Positions 1 to 9,574 are shown, numbered from the stretch's first letter. The stretch is 64,000 nucleotides of DNA from an uncultured Porphyromonadaceae bacterium (GCA_937892215.1 CALAVE010000026.1:3246-67245); one strand, 5' to 3'. Notes: a model not told the origin generated them from the letters alone. Program-made: numbers and translations.

Positions 1-15
1 AAACATGAAAAAACT

Positions 16-47
16 CTGAGAATTTACGAATTAAAGTGCTATCTTTG
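16..47 (+). promoter_or_regulatory. Promoter of the peptidoglycan-salvage operon
   Basis: The sequence TATCTTTG at 40-47 matches the Bacteroidota -7 consensus TAnnTTTG. A CTG at 16-18 sits 21 bases upstream, a weak version of the -33 TTG. Transcription would start near 54 and give a leader of about 57 bases before the ATG at 111. No comparable promoter was noticed between here and about 15.9 kb, which supports one long transcript. Confidence 0.6.
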
Positions 48-110
48 TAAAAGAAAATGGAGAAATTTTCGCACTTGATATATTGACTTAACTAATTAAT
101 TTTTAGCAAG

Positions 111-3100
111 ATGAAGATTAGGATAAAGACATTGCTCGTGTCAGTAGCTTTGATGCTGGCAACGTGCGAAGTGATGCAGGCTCAAGGTGTCTCGGAGTCA
201 GTCGAAGGACAAGTAAAAGCCGTGGTAGCATCCAAGATGCCGCAGAATATGGGCATAGGAAGCCTTAATGTGCGTTCAATCAAAGTTGACGAAAAGGTGG
301 CGACGGTGGATGTCAGCGAGAATTTTGGCAGTATCCCGTTCACGATGATGGAAGTGGAGCAACTCAAGGGAGAGATTAAACAGATAATCAATTCCGAAAG
401 TCCCTGCGAAGAGGTTAAGCTAACCATAAGCGGAGATGATATATCCCTTTATTTTGCTGATTATGAGTTGTCGTACAAGCGTAGCAATCCGCCGTTTATC
501 AGTGCTATCGACCCAAACAAGCGTTACACAAAGGGCTTGGATGGAAATGTGATAGCAGTGTGGCAGAGCCACGGATGGTACTTTGAGCCTTTACTGAATC
601 GCTGGGAGTGGCAACGTGCGCGAATAATGCAGACTGTGGAGGATATGTACACGCAGAGTTATGTGGTGCCGTTCCTGATACCAATGCTTGAGAATGCGGG
701 AGCATACGTGTGGGATGCCCGTGAGCGCGACACTCATCTGTTCTCTGTGGTTGTGGACAATGACGGCGAAAAAGCCCAGAGCGGATACGAAGAGTCATCA
801 AAGGGGAAAAAGTGGGAACAGGGATCCGGTGAAGGATTTGCATATAAGAAAGCCGACTATCGCGACTTTGAGAATCCATTCCGTGACGGTACTTATCGTC
901 AGGTGGCCTGTACTACCGACAAGAAAGAGGCCTCTTCTGCCAGCTGGAGCGCTGATATGCCTGAGGCTGGCACCTACGCGCTGTATATATCCTACAAGTC
1001 ACTGCCTAATAGCGCCAAAGATGCATTATACACCGTGAACAGCCAGGATGGCACACGGCAATTCAAGGTTGACCAGACAATGGCCGGCGGTGTATGGGTG
1101 TATTTGGGAACGTTCCAACTTAAAGAGGGACTTAACAAGGACGTGGTGGTTCTCAACAACCTGTCGAAAGACAAGAATGCCGTGGTAACAGCCGACGGCA
1201 TCAAGATAGGTGGAGGTATGGGTAACATAGCCCGCAGGGTGGCATTGCCAACGCCCGAAAATATGGCAATTGCTAAGGAAAACGGAGACGAAAAGTATCT
1301 GGGTAAGCCCGATGTTGAATATAAATATGTTCTTGGCGACCGTCCGTGGTACACGATAGGAAGCCGATACTACCTGCAGTGGGCAGGATTCCCCGATAGC
1401 GTTTACTCCACGTCAAAAGGAATCAACGATTATGTGGACGATTATCGCAGCCGTGGTGAGTGGGTTAACTACCTCGCCGGAGGCAGCCGAGTGCTGCCCA
1501 ATCGTGGCGGACTGAATGTCCCTGTGGACCTGTCGCTGGCATGGCATACTGATGCCGGACTGACCGACGATGACGAAATAGTGGGAACTCTGGGAATCTA
1601 CTGTACGCGAAAGAATGGCAAGAACTTCGGGCGTTATGAGGATGGTACATCGCGCGAAATGTCGCGAAACTATACGAACCTTGTGATGACCGAGATTTGC
1701 AACGATATCCGCGCCAAGTATGAGCCGAACTGGACACGCCGAGGTATGCGCGATGCGTCATACTATGAGGCGCGTGTTCCCGAGGTGCCCGCTATGCTGC
1801 TGGAACTTCTGTCGCATCAGAACTTTGCCGACATGAAATATGGCTTGGATCCGTCGTTCCGCTTTACGGTGAGCCGTGCGGTGTACAAAGGAATGCTGAA
1901 ATTTATTGCTCAACGCGACCACCGCGACTATGTGGTGCAGCCGCTACCAGTGAACTCGTTCGCTATCAGAGAACTGGACGGCGGCAGATTCCTGCTCTCG
2001 TGGAAGCCGACAAAAGACGACTTGAGCACTAATGCCGACCCAAAGAAATATGTGGTGTGTGAGAAAGTGGGCAATGGCGGCTTCAAGGAGATTGCAATTG
2101 TTCCGGGCACAGAGCACCTGGTAACGGTCACTGATAATGAGATTCACAGTTACAAGATTGTAGCCATGAATGAAGGCGGGCGCAGTTTCCCGAGCGAAGT
2201 CCTTTCGCTGGGAGTGGCAAAAGGCAGCAAGGGCATGGTTATGGTAGTGAACGGATTCACAAGGGTAAGTGCGCCGGACTGGTTCGATTCAGGCGAGATT
2301 GCAGGATTCAATGACGCTAAGGACCACGGAGTTCCATACATGCAGCAAATTAATTATCTGGGGGCTCAGTTTGAGTTCCGCAGGAATCAGCCTTGGCGTG
2401 ATGACGATGCCGGCGGCTTCGGTGCCAGCCGTTCAAACCATGAGACCGCTCCTATTGCAGGTAACACGTTCAATTATCCAGAGATACACGGGGCGTCTGT
2501 CATGAATGCCGGCTATTCATTTGTGTCGGCGAGCGTGGAAGCTGTGGAAAAAGGCGAGATAGCGCTTGACGCTTATAAGGCGGTAGATCTTATACTGGGA
2601 AAGCAGAAAGAGATACAGATAGGACGCGGTGCCGTTCCAAACAAATACAAGGCATTCACGCCGGCGCTCAGAAGCGTGATAGAGCACTATTGCAAGGCGG
2701 GAGGAAACGTGTTTGTGACCGGCGCATACGTGGGCAGCGATATCTGGGACAAGGAAAATCCGGACAATGCTGAAATAGCGTTCGCCAAGAATGTACTGGG
2801 CTACGAGTTCCTGACGGGGCAGGCTACACTTAAGGGTGAGGTGTTTACAGTGCCGACCACTTTCAAGCAGATAGAGGACGGTCACAAATTGACATTCGTG
2901 AACAAACTGAATCAGGACTTCTATGCGGTGGAATCGCCCGATGGAATAAAGGCGAGCGACTCTAACGGCGCTACGATACTGCGTTACCAGGAGAACAATA
3001 TCCCTGCCGGAATAGCATCGGACAGAAGCGGATATCGCACAGTGGTGCTCGGTTTCCCGTTTGAGACCATTAAGGACAAATCAGAACGAAATATCCTGAT

Positions 3101-3131
3101 GAGCAACGTACTTGATTTTTTTGCAAAGTGA
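111..3131 (+). CDS. Secreted N-acetylmuramoyl-L-alanine amidase-like protein with golvesin-type and Fn3-like domains
   Basis: An exported protein of 1006 residues, of the family often labelled xanthan lyase or golvesin C-terminal-like in Bacteroidales. Residues 1-24 are a signal peptide ending VMQAQG. An Amidase_3-like core is suggested by QSHGWYFEP near 153, LAWHTDAG near 477 and AMLLELLSHQNF near 561, which look like zinc ligands and a catalytic Glu. A beta-rich golvesin-like insert lies around 265-350, an Fn3-like domain around 616-705, and an unassigned domain follows. As first gene of a peptidoglycan-recycling operon, a role in removing stem peptides from wall fragments in the periplasm or outside the cell is inferred. 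The amidase reading is stronger than the historical xanthan lyase label. Confidence 0.75.
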   Translation: MKIRIKTLLVSVALMLATCEVMQAQGVSESVEGQVKAVVASKMPQNMGIGSLNVRSIKVDEKVATVDVSENFGSIPFTMMEVEQLKGEIKQIINSESPCEEVKLTISGDDISLYFADYELSYKRSNPPFISAIDPNKRYTKGLDGNVIAVWQSHGWYFEPLLNRWEWQRARIMQTVEDMYTQSYVVPFLIPMLENAGAYVWDARERDTHLFSVVVDNDGEKAQSGYEESSKGKKWEQGSGEGFAYKKADYRDFENPFRDGTYRQVACTTDKKEASSASWSADMPEAGTYALYISYKSLPNSAKDALYTVNSQDGTRQFKVDQTMAGGVWVYLGTFQLKEGLNKDVVVLNNLSKDKNAVVTADGIKIGGGMGNIARRVALPTPENMAIAKENGDEKYLGKPDVEYKYVLGDRPWYTIGSRYYLQWAGFPDSVYSTSKGINDYVDDYRSRGEWVNYLAGGSRVLPNRGGLNVPVDLSLAWHTDAGLTDDDEIVGTLGIYCTRKNGKNFGRYEDGTSREMSRNYTNLVMTEICNDIRAKYEPNWTRRGMRDASYYEARVPEVPAMLLELLSHQNFADMKYGLDPSFRFTVSRAVYKGMLKFIAQRDHRDYVVQPLPVNSFAIRELDGGRFLLSWKPTKDDLSTNADPKKYVVCEKVGNGGFKEIAIVPGTEHLVTVTDNEIHSYKIVAMNEGGRSFPSEVLSLGVAKGSKGMVMVVNGFTRVSAPDWFDSGEIAGFNDAKDHGVPYMQQINYLGAQFEFRRNQPWRDDDAGGFGASRSNHETAPIAGNTFNYPEIHGASVMNAGYSFVSASVEAVEKGEIALDAYKAVDLILGKQKEIQIGRGAVPNKYKAFTPALRSVIEHYCKAGGNVFVTGAYVGSDIWDKENPDNAEIAFAKNVLGYEFLTGQATLKGEVFTVPTTFKQIEDGHKLTFVNKLNQDFYAVESPDGIKASDSNGATILRYQENNIPAGIASDRSGYRTVVLGFPFETIKDKSERNILMSNVLDFFAK

Positions 3132-3163
3132 CAAATACAAACAACTAAATAAATACTGAAATT

Positions 3164-4621
3164 ATGGGAACAATTAATTGTTTTATTCCATTTGCCAGTG
3201 TGGCTCAGGCCCAGGCAACAGTTGAAGAACTGAAAAAGAACGAACTGGTAAACAAGATCTATTTACTGGCAAATGCAGAGGTGACCGATAGTATGGACGG
3301 TTGCGAACTGATTCGTGTGAATAATCTTAACTCATCAAGTACCATCAAGTCTGTTGCCGAGCATGCCGGAGAAGGACAGGTGCTACTCTACACCAAATAC
3401 GATACACTTAAATTCGCGCCGTTCGCGGTGGAGCGTTTTGTTACAATTCTGTCCGACAGCCAGTCAGGAATGGTGTATGCCGACCACTATAACGTGACCG
3501 AGAAAGGTGCAGACAAAGCTCCGGTGATTGATTATCAGATGGGAAGTCTGCGCGATGACTTCGACTTCGGTTCTGTGCTTTTCTTCTGTGCTGCTTGTTT
3601 CAAAAAGGCAGCCGCAGCGATGAAGGCAGATTATGAGTGGGCCGGCCTGTATGACTTGCGCCTGAAGTTGTCGCAATTTGCGCTAATCACGCATATCAAT
3701 GAGTTCTTATACAGTGACGTGGAACTGGACACCCGAAAGAGCGGTGAGAAGATATTCGATTATGTTGACCCCAAGAACCGGGGCCGCCAGATAGAGATGG
3801 AGCAGGCAGTGACCGAGCATCTGAAGGAGATAGGCGGATATCTGGAACCGAATTTCAAGCACATTGAATTTGATCGCGGTGAGTTTGAGGTTGAGGCAAC
3901 GGTAATGATACCGGTGCGCAATCGCATCCGTACCATCCGTGATGCGATAAAGAGTGTGCTATCGCAGAAGACCGATTTCAAGTTTAACCTTATGGTGGTG
4001 GATAACTTTTCGACCGACGGCACCCGTGAAGCCATTGATGAGTTTAAGGATGACCCCAGGCTGATTCATATCATAGCCGATTACTATGACATGGGAATTG
4101 GCGGATATTGGAATCTGGCAGCACATCACGAGAAGGCGGGTAAATTCATTGTGCAACTCGACAGTGACGATATGTACAAGGATGAGAATACACTTACCAC
4201 GATGGTGAACGCCTTCTACGAGCAGAATGTTGCGATGGTGGTGGGGACCTATATGATGACGGACATCAACCTTAACATGATAGCTCCCGGTATTATCGAC
4301 CACAAGGAGTGGACACCCGAAAACGGCCGCAACAACGCGTTGCGCATCAACGGTCTGGGTGCCCCTCGCGCGTTCTATACGCCAGTGCTCCGTGACGTGA
4401 AGATACCGAACGTGAGTTACGGAGAGGATTATGCCCTTGGACTTAACATCTCGCGTATTTATCAGATTGGTCGCGTTTACACTCCGGTGTATCTTTGCCG
4501 CCGCTGGGACGACAATAGCGATGCCAGCCTGGACGTGGAGAAGATGAACCGGAATAACTTGTATAAGGACCGTGTCCGCACATGGGAGTTGCAGGCACGC
4601 ATTGCGCTTAACAAGAAATAA
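3164..4621 (+). CDS. Cytosolic glycosyltransferase with two tandem GT-A (family 2-like) domains
   Basis: A 485-residue protein with no signal peptide or membrane segment. The C-terminal half, from about residue 245, is a recognisable GT2 fold: it opens with ATVMIPVRNRIRTIRDAI, has MVVDNFSTDGT, and carries an acidic LDSDD near 333 as the metal and nucleotide-sugar site. The N-terminal 240 residues look like a second, degenerate GT-A domain (CFIPFASVAQAQATVEELKK, LLYTKYDT). It lies 32 bases after the amidase and 21 bases before the DUF4922 gene. The acceptor is unknown. Its place in a salvage operon suggests it handles GlcNAc- or MurNAc-derived nucleotide sugars, but that is inference. Confidence 0.8.
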   Translation: MGTINCFIPFASVAQAQATVEELKKNELVNKIYLLANAEVTDSMDGCELIRVNNLNSSSTIKSVAEHAGEGQVLLYTKYDTLKFAPFAVERFVTILSDSQSGMVYADHYNVTEKGADKAPVIDYQMGSLRDDFDFGSVLFFCAACFKKAAAAMKADYEWAGLYDLRLKLSQFALITHINEFLYSDVELDTRKSGEKIFDYVDPKNRGRQIEMEQAVTEHLKEIGGYLEPNFKHIEFDRGEFEVEATVMIPVRNRIRTIRDAIKSVLSQKTDFKFNLMVVDNFSTDGTREAIDEFKDDPRLIHIIADYYDMGIGGYWNLAAHHEKAGKFIVQLDSDDMYKDENTLTTMVNAFYEQNVAMVVGTYMMTDINLNMIAPGIIDHKEWTPENGRNNALRINGLGAPRAFYTPVLRDVKIPNVSYGEDYALGLNISRIYQIGRVYTPVYLCRRWDDNSDASLDVEKMNRNNLYKDRVRTWELQARIALNKK

Positions 4622-4642
4622 ACAGCGGTAATCTCGTGTGCG

Positions 4643-5584
4643 ATGGCACTGAAAGAAGACATAGAAGCGATGCTTGAGCGACAGTTGCGGAACTGGAATT
4701 TGGCGCGAGACAACTATAACTCGGTTCGGAGCGCCAAAAGGGTGGTGCTCACCGGAGACAGCGGAGACACATTCGTGGAACTGCGGTTTATACCGGAGCG
4801 AATGCGTTCTACGGCTGCCCGTATTGATACTGAATCGCTTAAGCGTCGCAAATGTTTTTTGTGCCTCGCTAACCAACCACAAGAGCAGGAAACGATAGAG
4901 TGGAACGGGCGATACAAGATTCAGGTGAATCCGTATCCCATCTTCAGCCGTCATTTTACTATAGCGGCATTGGAGCATGTTCCACAGCGAATTGAAGGAA
5001 GAGTGGGCGATATGCTCGCACTGGCTGATGAATTGCCCGGCTATGTGGTGTTTTACAACGGCCCGGAAAGTGGCGCATCTGCCCCCGACCATTTCCATTT
5101 TCAGGCCGGCCTACGCAAGGAACTTCCTGTCTGTGAGCAGATAGGGCAATGCGGCGAACGGCATAATGCCGGACTGCACTTGGATGATTTTGGCCGGGCG
5201 ATGTATTACTTTAAGTGCGTCGATAAGGGTGATGCGCAGAACCGGTTGACTGAATTGCAAGGAATTTTGCCGGCCGGGGAGTATGAGCCGAAGCAGAATG
5301 TGCTATGCTGGACTGACGCGGGGAAACATCATTACCACTTACTGGTATTTCCCAGATACCGTCATAGGCCATCGTGCTATGGTGATGGAGACGGGCAAAT
5401 TATGTGGAGCCCTGCGTCGGTTGACCTTGCCGGGCTAATAGTCTTGCCCAGGGAGGCTGATTTCAGGAGTATCACGATAGACGACGTGATAAAAGTGTTC
5501 TGTGAGGTAACTCGCAATGAAGACGATTGTGCGCTGACATTAGAAACGTTTCTGAAGGAAAAGGAAAAGATTTTTCAAAGATAA
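4643..5584 (+). CDS. DUF4922 protein, GalT/GDP-sugar phosphorylase-like nucleotidyltransferase
   Basis: A 313-residue cytosolic protein. APDHFHFQ at about 146-153 gives the H-x-H-x-Q active-site motif of the GalT/GDP-L-galactose phosphorylase branch of the HIT superfamily. A CFLC pair near 71 and a second His-rich stretch (GKHHYHLLVFPRY) resemble metal-binding and substrate positions of that branch. Known members transfer a nucleotidyl group to or from a sugar-1-phosphate through a covalent histidine intermediate. The substrate here is not known. It lies between a glycosyltransferase and a SpoIID-like gene in a MurNAc-recovery operon, so a nucleotide-activated amino sugar is a reasonable guess. 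The family assignment rests on motif recognition only. Confidence 0.7.
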   Translation: MALKEDIEAMLERQLRNWNLARDNYNSVRSAKRVVLTGDSGDTFVELRFIPERMRSTAARIDTESLKRRKCFLCLANQPQEQETIEWNGRYKIQVNPYPIFSRHFTIAALEHVPQRIEGRVGDMLALADELPGYVVFYNGPESGASAPDHFHFQAGLRKELPVCEQIGQCGERHNAGLHLDDFGRAMYYFKCVDKGDAQNRLTELQGILPAGEYEPKQNVLCWTDAGKHHYHLLVFPRYRHRPSCYGDGDGQIMWSPASVDLAGLIVLPREADFRSITIDDVIKVFCEVTRNEDDCALTLETFLKEKEKIFQR

Positions 5585-5606
5585 AGAAAGAGAAATAACG
5601 CAATAT

Positions 5607-6926
5607 ATGGAGAACAAAAATGTGCCGCAGGTGCGAGTAGGCATCATGAATGAGCCTCAAATAGCTTTCGTTCTTAACGGGAATTACACTGTGAACGAAG
5701 ACTTGGTTTCCGGTGAACAGTTAGTGGCTTGCAATAATGGCAAGATTATCTGGAATGGGCGAGAATATACCGACCTTAATTTCATGCCCACTGAACCGGA
5801 CCAAGATTCTTTCACGTTGCGCAATGTTACTATAGGCGTGAGCTTCCACTGGCGCAGGGAAGAGGACCAGACATTTCGAGGAGCATTGCATCTGATAGTG
5901 GAAGATGAAAAAATAACGGCTATCAATATCCTGCCTATAGAAGATTATCTGCTCAGTGTGATATCGAGTGAGATGAGTGCTACCGCATCGCTGGAGTTAC
6001 TTAAGGCTCACGCGGTGATTTCGCGGAGTTGGCTCTTGGCGCAGATAAGGAAGACCCCGGATGAGGTTAACTCTGATACGGAAATAGAGCAGTTCAGCGA
6101 CGGTGAATACATCAAGTGGTGGGATCGTGACGACCATGTAAACTTTGACGTATGCGCCGATGACCACTGTCAGCGCTATCAAGGCATCACCCGAGCCACG
6201 ACCGAAGCCGTTGCAAAGGCAATTAAAGCTACGTGGGGGCAAGTCCTAATGAGCAATGGAGAACTGTGTGACGCACGATTTTCCAAGTCGTGCGGCGGAG
6301 TCTTTGAGGAATTTGAGAACTGCTGGGAGAGCCATCATCACAGTTACCTTGAGGCCCGCAGAGACGGTGAGGACGAAACGGATTTTCCCGACCTGACTCG
6401 AGAGGCCGCTGCCGAGGAGTGGATTTTGTCGTCGCCAAAGGCATTCTGTAATACGAGCGACAAAGAAATCTTGTCGCAGGTGCTAAACGACTACGACCAA
6501 GAAACAACCGATTTCTATCGCTGGAAGGTGGAATACACGCAAAACGAGATTGCTGATCTGATACGTCGCCGCACTGGCGTGGACTATGGCCGAATCAAGG
6601 ACCTTCAGCCAGTTGCTCGCGGGACGTCGGGCCGACTGTATAAGATGAAAATCGTTGGAGAGAAACAGTGTAGAGTTATCGGCAAGGAGTTGGCTATAAG
6701 ATATGCGCTTAGTGAGAGCGCACTCTACAGTTCGGCATTCGTGGTGGAGAAGCACGATGTGGATAGCGCGGGTTACCCGGAAAAGTTTATACTTTATGGA
6801 GCCGGCTGGGGCCACGGAGTGGGTCTGTGTCAGATAGGCGCAGCTGTAATGGGAGCCAAGGGCTATGATTACCGTGAGATACTGCTTCATTACTTTGTGG
6901 GGGCGAGTATCGATAAGGAATATTAG
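5607..6926 (+). CDS. SpoIID/LytB-domain protein without an obvious signal peptide
   Basis: A 439-residue protein whose middle matches the SpoIID/LytB (amidase enhancer) family. PIEDYLLSVISSEMSATAS at about 110-128 aligns with the family's catalytic-Glu segment, followed by LKAHAVISRSW and, later, FSKSCGGVFEEFENCW. The C-terminus has GAGWGHGVGLCQIGAAVMG, the usual closing motif. In Bacillus SpoIID is a lytic transglycosylase acting on glycan freed of peptides; here there is no sporulation context. The start MENKNVPQVRVGIMNEPQ is hydrophilic and no upstream in-frame signal sequence is apparent, so it may act in the cytoplasm on imported fragments or leave by another route. It sits 22 bases after the DUF4922 gene and 29 before ampG. 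Confidence 0.85.
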   Translation: MENKNVPQVRVGIMNEPQIAFVLNGNYTVNEDLVSGEQLVACNNGKIIWNGREYTDLNFMPTEPDQDSFTLRNVTIGVSFHWRREEDQTFRGALHLIVEDEKITAINILPIEDYLLSVISSEMSATASLELLKAHAVISRSWLLAQIRKTPDEVNSDTEIEQFSDGEYIKWWDRDDHVNFDVCADDHCQRYQGITRATTEAVAKAIKATWGQVLMSNGELCDARFSKSCGGVFEEFENCWESHHHSYLEARRDGEDETDFPDLTREAAAEEWILSSPKAFCNTSDKEILSQVLNDYDQETTDFYRWKVEYTQNEIADLIRRRTGVDYGRIKDLQPVARGTSGRLYKMKIVGEKQCRVIGKELAIRYALSESALYSSAFVVEKHDVDSAGYPEKFILYGAGWGHGVGLCQIGAAVMGAKGYDYREILLHYFVGASIDKEY

Positions 6927-6955
6927 ACAGATAACAGCAATAAAATCAAAAGAAT

Positions 6956-8290
6956 ATGAACGAGAAGATATTAAAGAACGTTTCGCCGTGGTTGTGGGTG
7001 CCCACACTGTATTTTGCAGAGGGAATCCCTTATTTCATTGTGAACAACATATCGGTGCTGATGCTGGCCAAGATGGGCGTTCCCAATGGGGAAATGGCAT
7101 TGTTTACAAGTCTGTTGTATCTGCCGTGGACCATTAAGCCGTTCTGGAGTCCATTTGTAGATATCATCAAGACCAAGCGCTGGTGGGTCATTGCTATGCA
7201 GATACTGATGTCGGCAGCCTTTATTCTGTTGACGCTCACCATGCCGCATCCGTCGAGTGAGACCATTGCCAGTGGAGTGACTCCAATAAGCATTTTCACG
7301 GTTACATTGCTGCTGTTCATTATTACGGCCTTTGCAAGCGCAACGCATGATATTGCAGCAGACGGATTTTATATGCTGGCGCTTACCCAGAAAAATCAGG
7401 CCGCATTTGTGGGGATACGTTCCACATTCTATCGGTTGTCCTCAATTTTCGGTCAGGGAGTGCTTGTGTATATAGCCGGAGTGGTTGAGACCAGAACCGG
7501 CGATATTCCTATGTCGTGGACCATTACGATGCTTGTAACGGCCGTGATGTTCAGTGTGGTAACACTGTATCACACGTTCTTTGTGCCACGCCCCGACAGC
7601 GACAAGTCGCACATTGCCGATGGCGAGAGCAAGCCCACTGCAAAGCAAATATTCGTGGAGTTCGGGCAGTCGTTTGCAACTTATTTCAAGAAGCCTGGTC
7701 TATGGCTGGCAATAATATTTATGCTTTTTTACCGACTGCCGGAGGCGTTTCTGATTAAGATGTGCACACCATTCCTGGTGGCAGGGAGAGAAGTGGGCGG
7801 TCTGGGCCTATCAACGGAGAACGTGGGTATAGTGTATGGGACTATAGGAGTTTTCTTCCTGACGATAGGCGGAATATTAGGAGGCATATATGCATCGAAA
7901 GTGGGCCTAAAGAAGTCGCTGTGGTGGATGGCCGCATGTATGACATTGCCGTGCCTGACATTTGTTTACCTGGCGATATGGCAACCTACAAATCTGGTGG
8001 CTATCAGTACGGCCGTGGCGATAGAACAATTTGGTTACGGATTTGGTTTCACGGCTTATATGCTCTACATGATTTATTTCTCGGAGGGTGAATTCAAGAC
8101 ATCGCATTATGCTATCTGCACCGCGTTCATGGCCCTGAGCATGATGATTCCGGGAATGTTCGCAGGATATCTGCAAGAGATGCTAGGCTATGCTAATTTC
8201 TTCTGGATGGTGATAGTTTGCTGCATTGCGACACTGGTTGTGACCTATTTCGCCGACAAGAGAATTGACCCGGATTACGGACATAAATAA
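6956..8290 (+). CDS. ampG: AmpG-family muropeptide permease (MFS)
   Basis: A 444-residue inner-membrane protein with about 12 predicted helices. The N-terminus (PWLWVPTLYFAEGIPYFIV, then LPWTIKPFWSPFVD) is characteristic of AmpG-type permeases of the major facilitator superfamily, which import GlcNAc-anhydro-MurNAc and its peptides using the proton gradient. It is shorter than proteobacterial AmpG, as expected for the Bacteroidota form with no extra C-terminal helices. It lies 29 bases downstream of the SpoIID-like gene and 21 upstream of namZ, inside the salvage operon. Imported anhydro-disaccharides would still need NagZ and AnmK, which are not in this window. Confidence 0.88.
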   Translation: MNEKILKNVSPWLWVPTLYFAEGIPYFIVNNISVLMLAKMGVPNGEMALFTSLLYLPWTIKPFWSPFVDIIKTKRWWVIAMQILMSAAFILLTLTMPHPSSETIASGVTPISIFTVTLLLFIITAFASATHDIAADGFYMLALTQKNQAAFVGIRSTFYRLSSIFGQGVLVYIAGVVETRTGDIPMSWTITMLVTAVMFSVVTLYHTFFVPRPDSDKSHIADGESKPTAKQIFVEFGQSFATYFKKPGLWLAIIFMLFYRLPEAFLIKMCTPFLVAGREVGGLGLSTENVGIVYGTIGVFFLTIGGILGGIYASKVGLKKSLWWMAACMTLPCLTFVYLAIWQPTNLVAISTAVAIEQFGYGFGFTAYMLYMIYFSEGEFKTSHYAICTAFMALSMMIPGMFAGYLQEMLGYANFFWMVIVCCIATLVVTYFADKRIDPDYGHK

Positions 8291-8311
8291 TTTCCTAAAA
8301 ATGAAAGAGAT

Positions 8312-9574
8312 ATGAGAAGAATTATAATAAGTTGCCTGACGGCAATGCTGGTTATGAGCGTAAGTGCGGTGGTGAAGCCCGGAGTGGAGGTACTGCGCGA
8401 CGGTGGCTTTAAGCAGTTGCAAGGAAAGCGTGTGGGGTTGGTTACTAATCCAAGTGGAATAGATAATAACTTGAAATCCACAGTAGATATCCTTAACGAG
8501 GCGCCGGGTGTGAAACTGGTGGCACTGTTCGGCCCGGAGCATGGAGTACGCGGCAACGCGCATGCCGGTGATGCAGTGGGAGATGCAGTTGATCCCAAGA
8601 CGGGTATAAAGATGTTCTCGCTGTTCGGCAAGACTCATAAGCCGACGGCCGAGATGCTGAAGGGCATAGATGTGCTGGTGTATGATATTCAGGACATAGG
8701 TTGCCGCAGTTACACGTTCTATGCCACGATGGGTGTGTGCATGGAAGCCTGCGCTGAGAACGGCGTGGAATTTATGGTGCTGGACCGTCCCAATCCGCTT
8801 GGGGGCAACAAGGTGGAGGGAAACCTTGTGGAAGAAGGTTATTTCTCGTTTGTGAGCAAGTACGCGATACCATATCTGTACGGCCTGACGCCTGGTGAGT
8901 TGGCTAAATTCCTCAATGGAGAAGGTCTGATTAAGGGCAAGGCAAAACTTACGGTGATTCCCATGGAGGGCTGGAATCGCACAATGAAGTTTCGCGACAC
9001 CGGAATGCCCTGGGTGCTACCATCACCACAGATTCCCACACCGGAGAGTGCTTTCTTCTATCCGCTGTCGGGCATACTGGGCGAATTGTATATCTTCAAC
9101 ACCGGAATAGGCTATACGTTGCCGTTCCAACTGTTTGCCGCATCGTGGATTGACGCAGACTCGCTGGCTACACGCATGAATGCGCTGAACTTGCCAGGAC
9201 TGCAGTTCCGCCCGATAAACGTGAAACCATTCTTCGCTCTGTCGGTGGCGGTGGATAAGACGTTGCAGGAAGTTCATGGAGTTCAGACATATATCACTGA
9301 CGTGGACAAAGCAAATCTGACGCTTACGCAATTCTATTTCCTTCAGGTGATACACGAGATGTATCCCGATGTGAAGATATTTGAGCAGAACCCCAAGCGT
9401 TATGCCATGTTCGACAAGGTGTGCGGAACAAAGGAAATAAGGGAGCGTTTTATTAAGCGTTTCAAGGTGGAAGATATCATTGGCTACTTCAACAAGGACG
9501 CTGAAACATTTAAGTTGCGTAGCGCGAAGTATTACATCTATAACGAAGGCTCCGACTTGCAGCCACAGCCATGA
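8312..9574 (+). CDS. namZ: Exo-beta-N-acetylmuramidase NamZ (DUF1343, GH171)
   Basis: A 420-residue exported protein with a signal peptide at about 1-19. The hallmark FGPEHG of DUF1343 is at about 72-77, followed by DVLVYDIQDIGCRSYTFYAT and LDRPNPLGG. The founding member, Bacillus subtilis NamZ, releases MurNAc from the non-reducing end of peptide-free glycan (glycoside hydrolase family 171); the Glu of GPEHG is the proposed catalytic residue. Here it would supply free MurNAc to the MurT-MurK-MurQ genes that follow. It starts 21 bases after ampG, and a 57-base gap separates it from the next gene. Confidence 0.9.
   Translation: MRRIIISCLTAMLVMSVSAVVKPGVEVLRDGGFKQLQGKRVGLVTNPSGIDNNLKSTVDILNEAPGVKLVALFGPEHGVRGNAHAGDAVGDAVDPKTGIKMFSLFGKTHKPTAEMLKGIDVLVYDIQDIGCRSYTFYATMGVCMEACAENGVEFMVLDRPNPLGGNKVEGNLVEEGYFSFVSKYAIPYLYGLTPGELAKFLNGEGLIKGKAKLTVIPMEGWNRTMKFRDTGMPWVLPSPQIPTPESAFFYPLSGILGELYIFNTGIGYTLPFQLFAASWIDADSLATRMNALNLPGLQFRPINVKPFFALSVAVDKTLQEVHGVQTYITDVDKANLTLTQFYFLQVIHEMYPDVKIFEQNPKRYAMFDKVCGTKEIRERFIKRFKVEDIIGYFNKDAETFKLRSAKYYIYNEGSDLQPQP

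Noticed and set aside
3959..5098. Long antisense reading frame (379 codons) across the glycosyltransferase and DUF4922 genes
   Set aside because: It spans two clear plus-strand genes, has no recognisable domain, and its residue make-up (many His, Val, Arg) is that of an antisense shadow.
5607..6926. Reading the SpoIID-like gene as evidence of sporulation
   Set aside because: The family is widespread in non-sporulating bacteria, and its neighbours here are wall-recycling genes.
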